Source: Anastrepha obliqua (lineage: Eukaryota > Arthropoda > Insecta > Diptera > Tephritidae). From it: 64,000 nucleotides of DNA. A model generated the notes under the pieces. It made no database searches, was not told the origin of the DNA, and saw only the letters and a program-made list of their open reading frames with translations. The position numbers were made by a program, and so were the translations under genes. Positions 33,660 through 44,689 of the stretch are shown here, piece after piece (positions within the stretch are counted from its first letter, which is position 1; every line of letters begins with the position of its first letter). Location: NCBI RefSeq assembly GCF_027943255.1, contig NC_072895.1:24030001-24094000 (forward strand), read 5' to 3'.

Positions 33660-34204
33660 TGCCTTTTGTGTGCACTAAGTTCGATGTTTGGGTCCCAGGC
33701 CATTCTGGAGTAGGGGGAAATGAAAGAGCGGTTGAGTGTGCAAGGAAAGGCTCCAAGCTTGAACTTCAGCGACTAGTAGAGGACATAAGCATTCCTCTAA
33801 AAGAACTATACACAGCGATTGACTTGAGTATAATTGCGAAAAGCAATAGAAGGTGTGACTACTAACTGCAGGGTCTCCAAAGTGCTTTGGCCAAAACTGA
33901 ATCTTAAAAAACAAAACGACTGCTTGGCTTCAACAGATCAACTGCCAGCGTCCTCACAGGTGTTATAATGAATCACTGCGCTATTGCCGCCCTAGTCAGT
34001 AGAATAGGTGTACCGCACAATGACTTCTGCAAGAGTTGTGGAGATGAAGACGAAATTTAATCGGTGCAACACCTCCTCTGTGAATGTCCTGCACTTTAAA
34101 GAAGCCGCGCCATATATCTTGGCGTTTTTTTCTTTGAAGACTTTGGAAATTTGCAAAATGACTCACTGGAGGGACTAGTTATCTACCTTCTTAAAAAGAT
34201 CTGA
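33660..34204 (+). pseudogene. LINE RNase H end and zinc-binding tail (family D)
   Basis: Reading FDVWVPGHSGVGGNERAVEC ARKGS gives the last RNase H motif (N-E-x-A-D changed to N-E-R-A-V). The linker LNKKNDCLGFN-like text is followed by LTGVIMNHCAIAALVSRIGV, HNDFCKSCGDEDEI, stop, SVQHLLCECPAL (C-x2-C...H-x4-C) and LEGLVIYLLKKI before TGA at 34202-34204. At least two stops interrupt it. It is 5'-truncated. Confidence 0.7.
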
Positions 34205-34480
34205 GTGGCTTAAGCAACTAATACCTGGAAATCAAATGCAGGTATCATAATGGGCCTTAGGTCCACCGAATGTCTTGTCTTAGACAAGCAAACTGGCTAA
34301 ATTAATAGCACAAAATTGCACAAAATGGCTCTGTGCCTGTAAATAAGGTAACCGTCCTTAGTTTGGTTTTAGCAACTAAATTAAAGATGGAAATCAAACG
34401 CAGGTATCAAAACAGGTCTGAGGGTCACTGAGTGGCTTGTCTTAGACAAGCAACCTGGCTAACCTAACCAAACTAACCTT
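34205..34480 (+). repeat. Duplicated LINE 3' UTR segment
   Basis: About 78 bases after the LINE stop (34222-34300, beginning TGGAAATCAAATGCAGGTAT) recur at 34388-34465 (TGGAAATCAAACGCAGGTAT), both containing CTTGTCTTAGACAAGCAA. The second copy ends in TAACCTAACC-type sequence. It is either a second truncated insertion of the same LINE or a local duplication. Confidence 0.7.
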
Positions 34481-34886
34481 AGTTCGATGTTCGTATTATA
34501 AAAAATTTTTAGGATGCCAATGGGCCGGCAAAGCTGGATATCGCCCTAGCTCTTGGCGAAATAGTGACAGAAATTAGCGACATGGTCTCAGAGAGTAAAG
34601 TTTATATGAGCTCCAAAACTCTAAAGTATACATTTTCGACAAGAAGTAACGAATTACTATAATAAAAGAAAAATTTCTGCAAACCTTCCGTCATACGATA
34701 CGTCAAACCTTAGTAAATATTTTCTTTTTCATCTACTCTATCTTATAGTTTATGGCACCGCTAAAGGGTTAAGGAAAAATGGGTTTGAAAAGAAATTATT
34801 ATGTTAGATAAAACTGAGTGTTAAGGCTCACAGTATACCAAAAATCTAAATGATTAGCTTTCAGCTTCCGTAAATTCTCCACTTAC

Positions 34887-35113
34887 CTTCTTCTTGTGAT
34901 ATGATACTGCTCTCTGGCGATTCCGCGCGATAGAAATTTGCTGCTGCCTGGCGATTTGATTGCAATTTATTGAAGTACTGTACTGCATAATCCACTACAT
35001 CGCCGGGTTGTTCCAGCAGATATGCTATGGAGAATTCCAAGAGTACTTCCCTCAACGCCTCGGGAACCTGAATTCGCTGTTTGGTGTCGGTCGACATATT
35101 TTCCGATTTGTAA
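34887..35113 (-). CDS. Pka-R2: PKA type II regulatory subunit, first coding exon (RII D/D domain)
   Basis: The one convincing host exon. ATG at 35095-35097 opens MSTDTKQRIQVPEALREVLL, then EFSIAYLLEQPGDVVDYAVQ and YFNKLQSNR. This is the RII-alpha dimerization/docking domain that pairs regulatory subunits and binds AKAP helices, closely resembling the N-terminus of Drosophila Pka-R2. The following 20 or so residues are the start of the variable linker. Splice signals frame it: acceptor TTTTCAG ends at 35114, leaving 16 bases of 5' UTR, and donor GTAAGT occupies 34881-34886, giving 211 coding bases and a phase-1 junction. The exons with the inhibitor site and cAMP-binding domains were not found in this window, so the flanks are probably long introns. 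The upstream non-coding exon should lie to the right. Confidence 0.9.
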
Positions 35114-36150
35114 CTGAAAATTAAAAAGAATTTAAATGAGCGTCAATGTGCATATGAAACGTATATATGGAATGGTATAAAGATTGGAAGAAATAAACAC
35201 ATTAGTAAAGATTCCTAATCAACCCAGATCAACACAGGATTACAGAATTTCACGCCAACCCTGCGGAAGTTCCAGACTTGACTGAGGGGAGCAACACTGA
35301 ACTGCCTACTAACGATCGGAAAGAGGTCACGCTGGGGGCAGCCAGTAGGAAAGCGTGGGTTACAGTGATCTTACTAAACGAACACACAATTGCCGCCCTC
35401 GTAAGCGTAAGCTGGATGATCAATTACAGCTTCCAAGTCTTGACCATCCATTTATATCGATAAGTTATATCCAAAACTTCTCCCTCGATAAACTAAGCCG
35501 GAACTACTATCAAGGCGATTAAATATCAAATGGCTGGTGAGGTGGCTTTCAACTCTGACAAGGTTGGGTAGCATATTAACTGTATTGCCGTTGGAGAGGC
35601 GAGAGATGACGGCACATATCTTTTTGGTGCAACTGTAGATGATGTGGAGGACATTATACTTTTGTCGGATGAACAAGATGACAACTGCAAAGTCCTTAGA
35701 CTTCTAACAGAAATATAATAGGAATACTGAAAGTTATCCTCCTAAATTTTTGTACTCCTCTTATCTTTCTAAAGTTTTCTACTCCACTGTCTCGCTTAAG
35801 GAGAAGAGAATATTGCAAGCTTTCAGGGGACTTAGGTCAATAAAAATTGGGTTCAGGCCATGAATTTTAAGCATTTCCAGCTGATTAACTTCATAAATTC
35901 ATGTAAATCAAGATCTTGCTTTTTGATACCCTTAGCGATGCTAGTCGCATTCGAATACCCGGGGAGAAAATTGTGGTTGGGTTGCGGTTACATAACCCAG
36001 CCCGTACAAGGGAAATTCTGTCCCAGTTATTAAGAGGTATCGTTGCGGAAGCCGAATCCCCTCGTATTGATTTGGTTGGTGCGTGACTACCATTCGAAAT
36101 TTAGAGAGAACGTAGGTTTGAATCTCGGTGAAAGACCAAAAAGAAGAAGA
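35114..36150. other. Probable Pka-R2 intron, no other gene recognised
   Basis: Lies directly upstream (on the minus strand) of the acceptor. At 35220-35450 there is decayed coding-like text that may be another LINE scrap, but no motif is firm. Confidence 0.5.
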
Positions 36151-36155
36151 AGTTT

Positions 36156-36458
36156 TTAAAGTTTAGCGGTTGCCCCTCATACAGCTTAAGGTTCCATCGC
36201 CTACGATACTCGTCGTTACCAATGCGCAAATATCCACAAATCTTCCGCATATTATTTCTCTCAAACACTCCAAACAACGCTTCAACGGATATTGTCATCG
36301 TCCACGCTTCTGTGCTATACGCTAGGACGAACATAATAAGAGCCTTGTACAGTGTTAGTTTTGTTCATCGAGAGAGAACTTTACTACTCAATTGCCTACT
36401 TAGTCCAAAGTAGCACTTGTTACCAAGAGAGATTCTCCGTTGGATTTCAAGGTTGTGA
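36156..36458 (-). pseudogene. RTE-like LINE fragment
   Basis: Minus-strand text parallel to part of the 6202 pseudogene: decayed LEIQRRISL, then FGLSRQL near 36400, TKLTLYKALIMFVLAYSTEA, WTMTISVEALFGVFERNNMR and IGNDEYRRRWNLKLYE. The 3' side ends beside a GAAGAAGAAG run at 36139-36151, like the tail of the other copy. The fragment covers only about 100 codons of the region after the catalytic box. Confidence 0.8.
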
Positions 36459-36459
36459 A

Positions 36460-37335
36460 TGAATCAGAAGAAGACATTTTACGGAACTTGAAGGTCTCTA
36501 AGGAAAATGCACATTCGGACAACTCCCAACTAGCTTTGGAACTTTTTATCTCTTGTCTTTATTAATGAATCTTGCAGGTGCACCAATTGAAAGACTCTAA
36601 GATACCATTTGGTATGGTCGCTAGTTGAATAATTAGGAAAAAGACATTTCAACTACGGTAGTAGTTCAGCTCTCCGTAAGAAGTGTAGGACGGCGTGCAA
36701 TGCAACTCATTTATCTTGTTGCTTGACAAACTACAAAGATAGTCCATGCAGATTAAAATATGCAGTTAGAGCGGCTAAACGTTGCTCATGGGCGATGCTC
36801 TGTTAGTCGATGGAAATCAGTTTTTTTTCTTTCTTGCAAGGACGTTTAAATCACAATGTCAGAAACATGATCAAAGGAGCCGTCGCATTCATGGTTTGTG
36901 AAACTTTTCTGTTTCGAAAATTTCCGGGACCTAAAGATATTATATCAGAGTAGAGCCACGTTTGGCAACAGGTACCTGCGTGCACGTTCCTCACCTGTGG
37001 ACGCATGTAGACTCTACGCCTTCGATAGTATATATTTCTTCCTCAGTGTGTTTGGAGTAAATGGTACTTCGGAAATTTTGCGATAGTTTGAAATTTACAA
37101 GCTATTGCTCATGCAAGCAAGCCTCGTACCGGATGCGAATACAATGAAATGTCACATGCTCTGCGCTCTCTATTGCGCAGTAGGGGATGTTTGTGAGCTG
37201 GTAGCGATGTAAATATTCCAGAAAATAGGCGTGACCGATGATTACTTGGCTGAGGTAATATTCACTCACTTCTGCTCGACTCTGACGAAGATTTTTAGAT
37301 TACAGTAGGTGTACACTGTTTTCGCATTTTCATGA
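36460..37335. other. Non-coding, possible LINE debris
   Basis: No firm motif. Short decayed stretches resemble LINE linkers but cannot be assigned. Confidence 0.4.
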
Positions 37336-37339
37336 CTCC

Positions 37340-38240
37340 AGGACCCAGCACGGCTCCGGCTCTGGGGTCTACGTGGAATGCAGCGGCACAAAACTGCACT
37401 TTGCTCTTCAAATGCATGCATTTGCGTTTCAAGCGGAGGTGTATGCAATTCAAGAAGCGATGAACTTTTTTGGTGGATATCCGATGGAGAGGCAGATCTT
37501 TATGTGTTTGCAGCGACAGCCAAGCCGCGCTCATGGTCTTAGACAGCACCCCAACCACTTCAAGGGTAGTCGAGTCCTGTAAATCCAGGTTGAACTATGT
37601 CGGTAGACTTAATAGTCTGATACTAACATGGGTCCCGGGACACGTGGGTAACGAGCCCTCTGACTCCTCAGCTAGGATGGGCTCTGAGGCCTACTTCTTT
37701 GACCAGGAGCCCGTTCTGCCACTCCCATCTGCAGCCATCAAAGCCACAGTTAGTAACTGGGTTACTACAACCCACAAGCGAGCTTGGCAGGCTGAGAGAG
37801 GCTGCAGATGGTCTAAACTGATGTTACCTGTCATGTCCGACTGACTGTCCTAAGTCCTTCTGTCATTAAGTGGAAGGGACTGTAGACAGCTGATTGGACT
37901 GATGACGGGCCACTTTCTGTGGGCGAAGCACATGAAAAACGAAGGCATCTCAGACGGTGCACTCTGCCCAGCTTGTGAAGAAGAGGATGAGACGGCGGAC
38001 CACTTCCTGTGCGTCAACTCGGACTTCGCTCGAATCAGGTATGCGATCTTTGGCACTGATGTGTTAAGAAACGACCACCTTGGCTCCTTGGCACCACAAG
38101 ATCTACTCAGATTTCTACGGAGGTCGGGTAGATTTAAAGAGAGTGAAAATGGGATCCAAGTGCAGCACAATGGACGTAATTGTGTCTGAGTGCTGTACTG
38201 CGAGTTGTCCCGTCAAAAAAAAAAAAACAAAAAAAAAATT
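37340..38240 (+). mobile_element. LINE family A: RNase H, zinc-binding tail, poly(A)
   Basis: Best-preserved family A 3' half. RNase H: GSGSGVYVECSGTKLHFALQ, FQAEVYAIQEAMNFF (active-site Glu), frameshift near 37500, CVCSDSQAALMVLDS (Asp), SLILTWVPGHVGNEPSDSSA (last motif missing a few residues). Then AIKATVSNWVTTTHKRAWQA, a stop near 37842, and from 37902 TGHFLWAKHMKNEGISDGAL with CPACEEEDETADHFLCV and LAPQDLLRFLRRSGRFKESE. TGA at 38187-38189 is followed by 25 bases and an A13 tail at about 38215-38227. The catalytic Asp of the first RNase H motif is not recognisable. Confidence 0.82.
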
Positions 38241-38830
38241 TTTTCTCTATAATTAGCTTATTAAAGTGAATGAGGAATGAAGGAGGAGTAACAAAGCAAG
38301 CATATGCACATTCAGAAAAGTGTCTCAACGTCAGGACGGCTAACAATATTTAGACGTCTTCTTTTTGAAAGGGATTATTCACAGAGCGATTCTTGGCTTA
38401 ACATATTCTGAGTCTATTGGTCCCGATGGCATTATTCCGGTTGACTTACACGATACCTCGAATATGAATAATTGGTCCAATATTTGGATCTAAAAAATTT
38501 TAAATTTTAATGAAAATTTGTTGATTTTTTTGACGTGATAACGTCTTATAATTCGATTTAGCCGGCTGCACGCACGAAAAAATGTGTCGCTATCTTGCTC
38601 AATCCTCGTTATCTTGCTCAATCGTCGTTATCTTGCTCAAGGCCGTTACCTTGCTTGAACTGCAAGCGATAGCGCGGAGCGAACGACAAAGAGCACAATC
38701 GGCCCCCGCATTCAGCAACGTTCGACATCTGGCGCTATCCTACTTGAGTGAGCATACATAAATATGTATGGATACGCGCATATGTATATAAGCTCACATA
38801 TTTGTATTTGCATATGCCTTCTTCCTGTGT
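38241..38830. other. Non-coding, tandem TCTTGCTCAATC motif
   Basis: Contains three imperfect copies of a 21-base unit around ATCTTGCTCAATC at 38593-38645 and otherwise no recognised feature. Confidence 0.5.
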
Positions 38831-38834
38831 GCAT

Positions 38835-39080
38835 GGTAATGAACCATTTCTCTGTTGAGAATAGGACGGTGAGAGGAAAAGTAGGAAATATGAAAGGTAG
38901 TGTTTCGAGTGTAATGTTTCTTGAAAAAGTCAAATCGATGATGTTGCCTCTTAGTCTTGTTGACTTATTAACGTCTGATGCACAATCGAAATTGAACAGA
39001 TCTTTCATGAATTTGATAAATGTTTCGTCATTTTCCACGTTTGTGTAAATGTAACTTGACCTATTCCATTGCAATTCCAT
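38835..39080 (-). pseudogene. Endonuclease/exonuclease-family C-terminal fragment of a retro- or Helitron-like element
   Basis: Minus strand: FIKFMKDLFNFDCASDVNKS, TRLRGNIIDLTFSRNITLET, then after a one-base shift ISYFSSHRPILNREMVH. The I-D-L-T-F-S-R-N...Y-F-S-x-H-R-P pattern is the C-terminal block of an APE-type (EEP) nuclease with D-H changed to S-H. I cannot say whether it came from a LINE or from a Helitron/polinton-type element carrying such a domain. No partner domain is adjacent. Confidence 0.5.
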
Positions 39081-39885
39081 TTACCTCCTTCTCTATATCC
39101 ATACAAAATATCTATTAAACGAATAAAATTAAAATTTTGTTTTGAAAATTGCAACCATTACATTAGTATTTTCTTATGACGTTGTCACGTTAAACTATCG
39201 TCAGTAAACCGACTTTACAGACAACCTCTTTTTTTCCATCTTTTTTTAAATTAATTTTTTTCATATTAATTATAATTTAAGTCTGAAACTTTGATTTATG
39301 CATATGGTTTTTGTAGGAGAACGAACTAAATTTCCATAAAAAAATTACTAAAATTTTGTGAGAAACAAAAAAACTTTCAAAACGTCTAATTAAGTCCCCC
39401 CAAATGATAAAAATAACTGCTGATTTTGCTGATGTGTTCAAAAGATCCAAAACAATCAAATCGCCTTCGCCAGAATAGTAGATGAAGTAGATAAGGCATT
39501 AATGCCGTGTCGCTGTGTTGTTGTCATTCTCAATTTGTTTATTCTGCATCACTTTAGGTAAATTGATATTTTATGCAAGCCAGAACGTACGCACCACTCA
39601 CAGTCATTTATGTTAAGTACGTTGCTTAAGTAGAGAGCGTTCGTCGACTACTTAAGCATATCTGGACTTCAATTGTAGCGGCGGCGACAACGCCGATCAT
39701 TACTTCATATCTACATGAACAGCGCTTCCACTTCCACTTGTGGCACCCTATTGTGCAGGCATATGTACTGAACTGGCATTAGCACTGAACTGGTAAGCTT
39801 TTGGTGAGCTACGAAGTGACAGAAATTTGAGAGAGGTATGCGATGGCAAGGCCATACCATGAGAATGGAACCCATGAGAATGGAC
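39081..39885. other. Non-coding, AT-rich
   Basis: T-rich tracts near 39230-39270; no recognised gene. Confidence 0.5.
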
Positions 39886-40010
39886 CGCACGAAAGCTCTC
39901 TTGATGTTACTCCACAAATGGAAGGACCTACAGTTTTTAGCCGACTCCGAACGGTAGATATTTTTTATGAGGAGCTTTTTCATGGCGGAAATACACTTGT
40001 TACCTCTAGT
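39886..40010 (-). repeat. Dispersed repeat R1 copy (minus orientation, truncated)
   Basis: Reverse complement shares GGTCCTTCCATTTGTGGA-type text and the CCATGAAAAAGCTCC block with 56530-56755 and 13405-13570. It abuts the R1-clade LINE. Confidence 0.65.
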
Positions 40011-40039
40011 AGAGTTGGCGTGAAGTGTGGCCAGTTTGG

Positions 40040-41235
40040 CTCTCTGAAGTCGCAGTTCTATGTCAATAAACTTGAAAAGATTGATGTACATCCTCAAAAT
40101 GGAGCTGCCCATGAATGCGACACGGGTAGGATACACAGATGATATTGTGCTGGTTGTAAAGGGGAAACAGGTCATTGATGTGGAAATCACCTGCAACGAT
40201 ACGATAGCGAGGATCGAGCGCTGGTTATACCTGCAATGCCAAACTCCAGTTAAAAGAGAAAAAACTGAAGCAGTATTGTTGAACAAAAAGAAGAAGATCG
40301 AGAGTTTGACGGTAAATGTCGGAGATCTCAACATCCAAGCCGGCTGTACAGATCTTAGGGGTTAGGATTGATTCGCGCATGGCCTGCAGAGAGCCCGCGG
40401 TGAAAGTCAGTACAAAAGGTGCCATAGTTACAAATGCTCTAACACGGCTACTGCCGAACATTGGGGGAGCCCAAGGGGCAAGGAGGAAACTTCTATCCAC
40501 TGCTCCTGCCGCTCCCATTTGATCACAAGCCCGAGAAACACATCTACGAGGGGCCAGGCAGGTTTATAGAGTGAGTGCTTTGCGAGTAGCCCGTGCATAC
40601 CGGACAGTATTGAATGATGTAATTTGCGTGATTGCGAGAAAAATTCCACTGGATGTCCGAGCATGTCAACTAAACCGTCTCTAACCAAGGCAAGGTGCAA
40701 AACCTACAAGGGACCAAAAGTTGGCACAGCGAATGGTGTCACTTGACGAATGGCAGTGAAGATGGGATCATTCTTCTAAAGACCGCTGGACGCACGAACT
40801 TATCCCTAACCTTGACACGGCGAAGACGCGGATAATCGGAGTACTTCGTCCCCAGATGCTGAGTGGACGCGGCTGTTTTCAATATTATCTGCATAGGTTT
40901 GGTCTCTTCGCTTCACCACTCCACCCTACCTCCCAGAGAAGGTTGAAGACGCGCGACACGTACCCTTCTACTGCTCAAGATTCGCAAGAGAACGTTAGGA
41001 GTTAGCCACTATTCATGGAAGACAGCCAAGTGAGACTAATTTAACTGGCAGTATGAGCATTTCAAAACATAGCTGGGATGCTGCATGCAAGTTTTCCACG
41101 CAAGTATTGCGTACACTATACAAGCAAGACGAAGAAAGGCGAAGAATAGAGTTGTTTCAGTACCGGCAGCTAGAGCAACATAATATAACGCCCTGCGCCG
41201 CGTTTGATCACATCGAAGTTCGCGACAAGTGCTAA
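40040..41235 (+). pseudogene. R1-clade LINE reverse transcriptase pseudogene
   Basis: Reading MELPMNATRVGYTDDIVLVV contains the catalytic box as Y-T-D-D (consensus Y-A-D-D). It continues REKTEAVLLNKKKKIESLTV, frameshift, VQILGVRIDSRMACREPAVK, ALTRLLPNIGGAQGARRKLL, VARAYRTVLNDVICVIARKI (the A-Y-R-T-V motif typical of R1-type elements), WDHSSKDRWTHELIPNLDTA, and a C-terminal reading SWDAACKFSTQVLRTLYKQD before TAA at about 41235. Several frameshifts and stops; 5'-truncated. Confidence 0.82.
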
Positions 41236-41517
41236 AATTAACATGAAACAGGGGACCAGAGGAGATAGACTCAGACATACCAACAACAGTTACGGACGCT
41301 TGAGTTAGCGACTCACGACCATATCATACGCAGACAAGACGGTAATGCAAATGACATTACTGCACACTTTCGAAGTTCCATTTACTTCTTAATGGAGTAA
41401 TGGAGATTATCAGCGACATATAACCTTCATACATCATAGGTAGAGGGCCTTCACGCAGGTTTCTTTTGTGGTTGGTATCCACAATCACGGCTCCACCCTC
41501 GATGTAGTGTAAATTTC

Positions 41518-41643
41518 TTAATTGATAGAATGGTAAAATTGCTAGGATTGCAATTGATAAAACCAATGCAATAACTCCTCTTAATTTGTTAATAATAGAA
41601 CGTAAAATTGCATATGCAAATAAAAAGTATCATTCAGGTTGAA
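41518..41643 (-). other. NUMT: nuclear copy of mitochondrial cytochrome b
   Basis: On the minus strand the sequence reads, with the insect mitochondrial code (TGA as Trp), [17 protein letters not shown], then [24 protein letters not shown]. This is the well-known cytochrome b segment around F-A-Y-A-I-L-R-S-I. In the standard code it has an in-frame TGA, so it is not a nuclear gene. Homology stops near 41518 and 41643. Length is about 126 bp. Confidence 0.88.
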
Positions 41644-43545
41644 GAAACCCCGGTCACGGGGTGGAAGTCAGCCGAAGAGGGGGGCTGTTTTAGTGAGAGC
41701 GTACCCCACGTATCATTGACGCCGCGGCTTCATTTGAATGTTTCTGACATTTTTATCCTCCCCTCCCAAAAAAAAAAAAAACAAATGCTTCCAAGTCGAA
41801 GCCAGCCGAATTCATGCAGCATAGTCAAAACTGAGTGCAGGTATTTGAACGATGTGACGTTTCAAGAACATTTCACGTAAAATATACTGTTCGTAAATAT
41901 CTCACAGCACATAGCGTTTTTTATTCCATTTCGATTCACTCCTCAATCAATCCCTATAGTAGTGATTTTTCAATTTATAAATAATAAATTATACGGACTT
42001 CTACTTATTACGATTTTTTGGTGATTTTTCGATGGCATTTAGGCAGAATCGGGTCTCTATTTTTGCCATTTCTCACCGAATGATTTCATTGATAACTTTA
42101 ATTGTTGCTGATTTGTTCGCATAAAGCCAATTTTTAAAATTTCTCACGGAAATTAGCCCATAGGCGGGAAATTGGGCGATGTTGGCGTTCAAATTCCTGC
42201 GAAATATCGTTAAATTATTCCTTTTGGGAATTTCATTTTCAACAAATTGACGGCATGGGATGTCGCGCCGACTTGTTGAAACCCCAAATGAATCATCAAC
42301 ATGCAAACAATCAGCAATAATACAAAAAAAAACATTGTTAGCATATCTTGATTAAGAAACCATTGATGGTGTCAGCGAACTTTCAGTTGAATTTTTAACA
42401 GAAAAAAAATAACACCACCAGGGAGTCAATTCTCTGCCTGTGTAAACGTGAAATCTTAAGTATTTTCCCATTGTCATTGCACTTTTAATTCGTTCCGTGA
42501 AAAAATGGAAGGTAACGTCAAAATATTTTCATATGAAAATTTTCTTTCCACTGAAAATTTGTGTGTGAAAAAACGCAAGAGGTCCGTGGCAGGCGCGCAA
42601 GTGACAACAAAACTCTATGTACCCGAAAAGTTTCTAAAAATTGTATTTAAAACTTCAAAAATTTCATGAAAATTTGAGATGTTTTCTTAACTTGCGCAAA
42701 GTTTTAAACTAAGATTTATGTAGTTACTGGTGTAGAATGAACTTTACTTTCATAAAAATCAATATCAGGTCAATATCAATAAACATTTTGCCTGTTACAG
42801 GTCTCATAATGGTATCAAAACGGCGCTTCAGTGCTACTTCAGGAGTGCCAGACTGGCTCTTCAACCATTTCACCCCTATCTACCTTTAATTATTTTCATA
42901 CAGTTCCCGAGCGAAATGGAACCAATTTTAGTAAATTGCAGATTTTGGCTTAAAATCAATCAGAAGAGACACTGTCGAACTGTGGCAGCTGCTAAAACAA
43001 TGCTGTCAAATAAGAAACTTCAACTTGCAAGACCCTGTACTATACCTTGAGGCCAGTTGTCGCTTCAGTTCTAAATGAGAACTTCATTTCACTAGTTCAG
43101 CTCTTCTCAGTTCGGTAATTGCACAGATTCACGTATGCGCGTGTGTGTGTGTTAGTTTGTTCAACGATTATCTGTATGTAGATAAGTGCCAGCTGCCATC
43201 CTCAGCCATTGACCAAAAAACATGATTGCTTGTTCCTCAATCAAATTTTTTATGCGTCAAGCAGCGGAAACGCCTCGAGAACAGCGCGTACGAATTAAAT
43301 TTTACAAACTCACAAACGCACGGCGATGTTGACGGGCAGACCTACAAGCACAGCCAGACAAGTGGTGAAGCACTAATGTGCCGGAACGTGCTTAAGAACC
43401 ATTTAGTTGATTTAAGTGTTTACAATTTCGTCGACTTACGTTGGAGAATAAAAAATAAAAGAAATAAAAAAAAGTACACACACACGAAAACAATTTTAAA
43501 ATAACTATTTTGGCACCTATGATGCATGAATGAATGAGGAGTGGG
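41644..43545. other. Non-coding; GC-rich segment with A14 next to the NUMT, otherwise unassigned
   Basis: 41645-41765 is unusually GC-rich for the neighbourhood and ends in an A14 tract at 41768-41781. The remainder is AT-rich with no recognised gene; a GT run lies at about 43140-43152. Confidence 0.45.
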
Positions 43546-43713
43546 TGAAGCAGAAAATAGCCGAAGAATGATACATTTTTTGAAAATTACATAAGAGAAT
43601 TTTGGAGTTCAAATAAATGCAATTCAAATGAATGAGCTTTACAATATTATTGAGATTATTATTATTGAGGTCATTAATAACAAAATTTATGACAAGATGG
43701 GGGACGGGGGATG

Positions 43714-43764
43714 GGTTAGTACTTGGATGGGGGAACGCTTGGGAACACCGCATGTTTTTGGCCT
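43714..43764 (+). pseudogene. 5S rRNA 3' fragment
   Basis: GGTTAGTACTTGGATGGGGG followed by AACGCTTGGGAACACCGCAT corresponds to the internal promoter box C and 3' third of insect 5S rRNA. The upstream part is replaced by G-rich sequence. Confidence 0.82.
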
Positions 43765-43933
43765 ACAAAAACAGTAACAAATTTCAAAATATTTTCATAA
43801 AAATGTTTAATTAGAATCTTTAAAATAATTTTGAGTATGCAATTTTAAAGACCATTCAATTTAATTTTAATAAAGTGGCAGTTTGAAGTCGTTCAAAAAT
43901 CGCGTTGATTCGTGACATTGTTTTTTTCATTCA

Positions 43934-44016
43934 TTCTCGCGTTAAAATTAAGCAGCATCGGACGCGGTTAGTACTTAGATGGGGGACAGCTTAGGAACAC
44001 CGCATGGTTTTGGGCT
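43934..44016 (+). pseudogene. 5S rRNA 3' two-thirds fragment
   Basis: From a decayed TTCTCG through AAATTAAGCAGCATCGGACG and GGTTAGTACTTAGATGGGGG to the 3' GGGCT. The first 30 or so bases of 5S are missing. Confidence 0.85.
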
Positions 44017-44689
44017 ATAAAAAAAATGAACAAATTGTCATGAATATTTTTAATTAAAATCTTTAGAAAACTGCAGACTTTAAACGATCAATTTTACTTT
44101 AATAAAGCGTTACTTTGAAGTCGTTCAAAAATCGCCTTGATTCTCTCGTTATTTGCTTTTTTATTATTATACATGAAAGAAAAATTCTTGTATGAGTGTA
44201 TTTATGAAGAAGCAAAAAATATGAAAAAAATTATGAATTTATATATAAAAAGCAGCATTCAGCAAAGTTTTAACTATTTATTTACATTTTATTTAATTTT
44301 TTCATAAAAATATAGTTAATACTACAAAAAAAATCATATAATTCCAAGTTTCCAACTTTGTACAAAATTTAATAAGAGAATCTGGGAGTTCAAATACAGA
44401 AAATTCAAATGAATAAGCTTTAAAATATTATTGAGATTATTACTATTGAGGTCATTAATCACAAGATTGCCATATGATTACAAAAACAATTTACAAAAAC
44501 TAATGAGCAGTTAAAATTTAAAACGGCAAAGTTTCCTATTAAAATTGTTTTGTTTTTTTTTTGTTTTTTTTTATTATTTTTTATTGTGAGACAAGGTCCT
44601 GTTTTTTCAACGAAAATTTTTTTTAATATTTTTTTTATTGTCGGTCTAGAACCTGTTTTTTCATAGAAAAATTACAGTATGTTTTTGTT

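Larger units (their letters stand above)
43546..44480 (+). repeat. 5S rDNA-derived repeat block 1
   Basis: Two truncated 5S units separated by about 170 bases of shared spacer. Flanking text here (AGCAAAGTTTTAAC, AATATAGTTAATACTACAA, AGTTTCCAACTTTGTACA at 44250-44375) recurs at 48280-48395 beside block 2, so the two blocks are duplicates of one locus. Confidence 0.8.

Noticed and set aside
39711..40334. 207-codon minus-strand ORF
   Set aside because: Overlaps the plus-strand R1-type LINE and the dispersed repeat; its sequence has no family resemblance and is a shadow frame.
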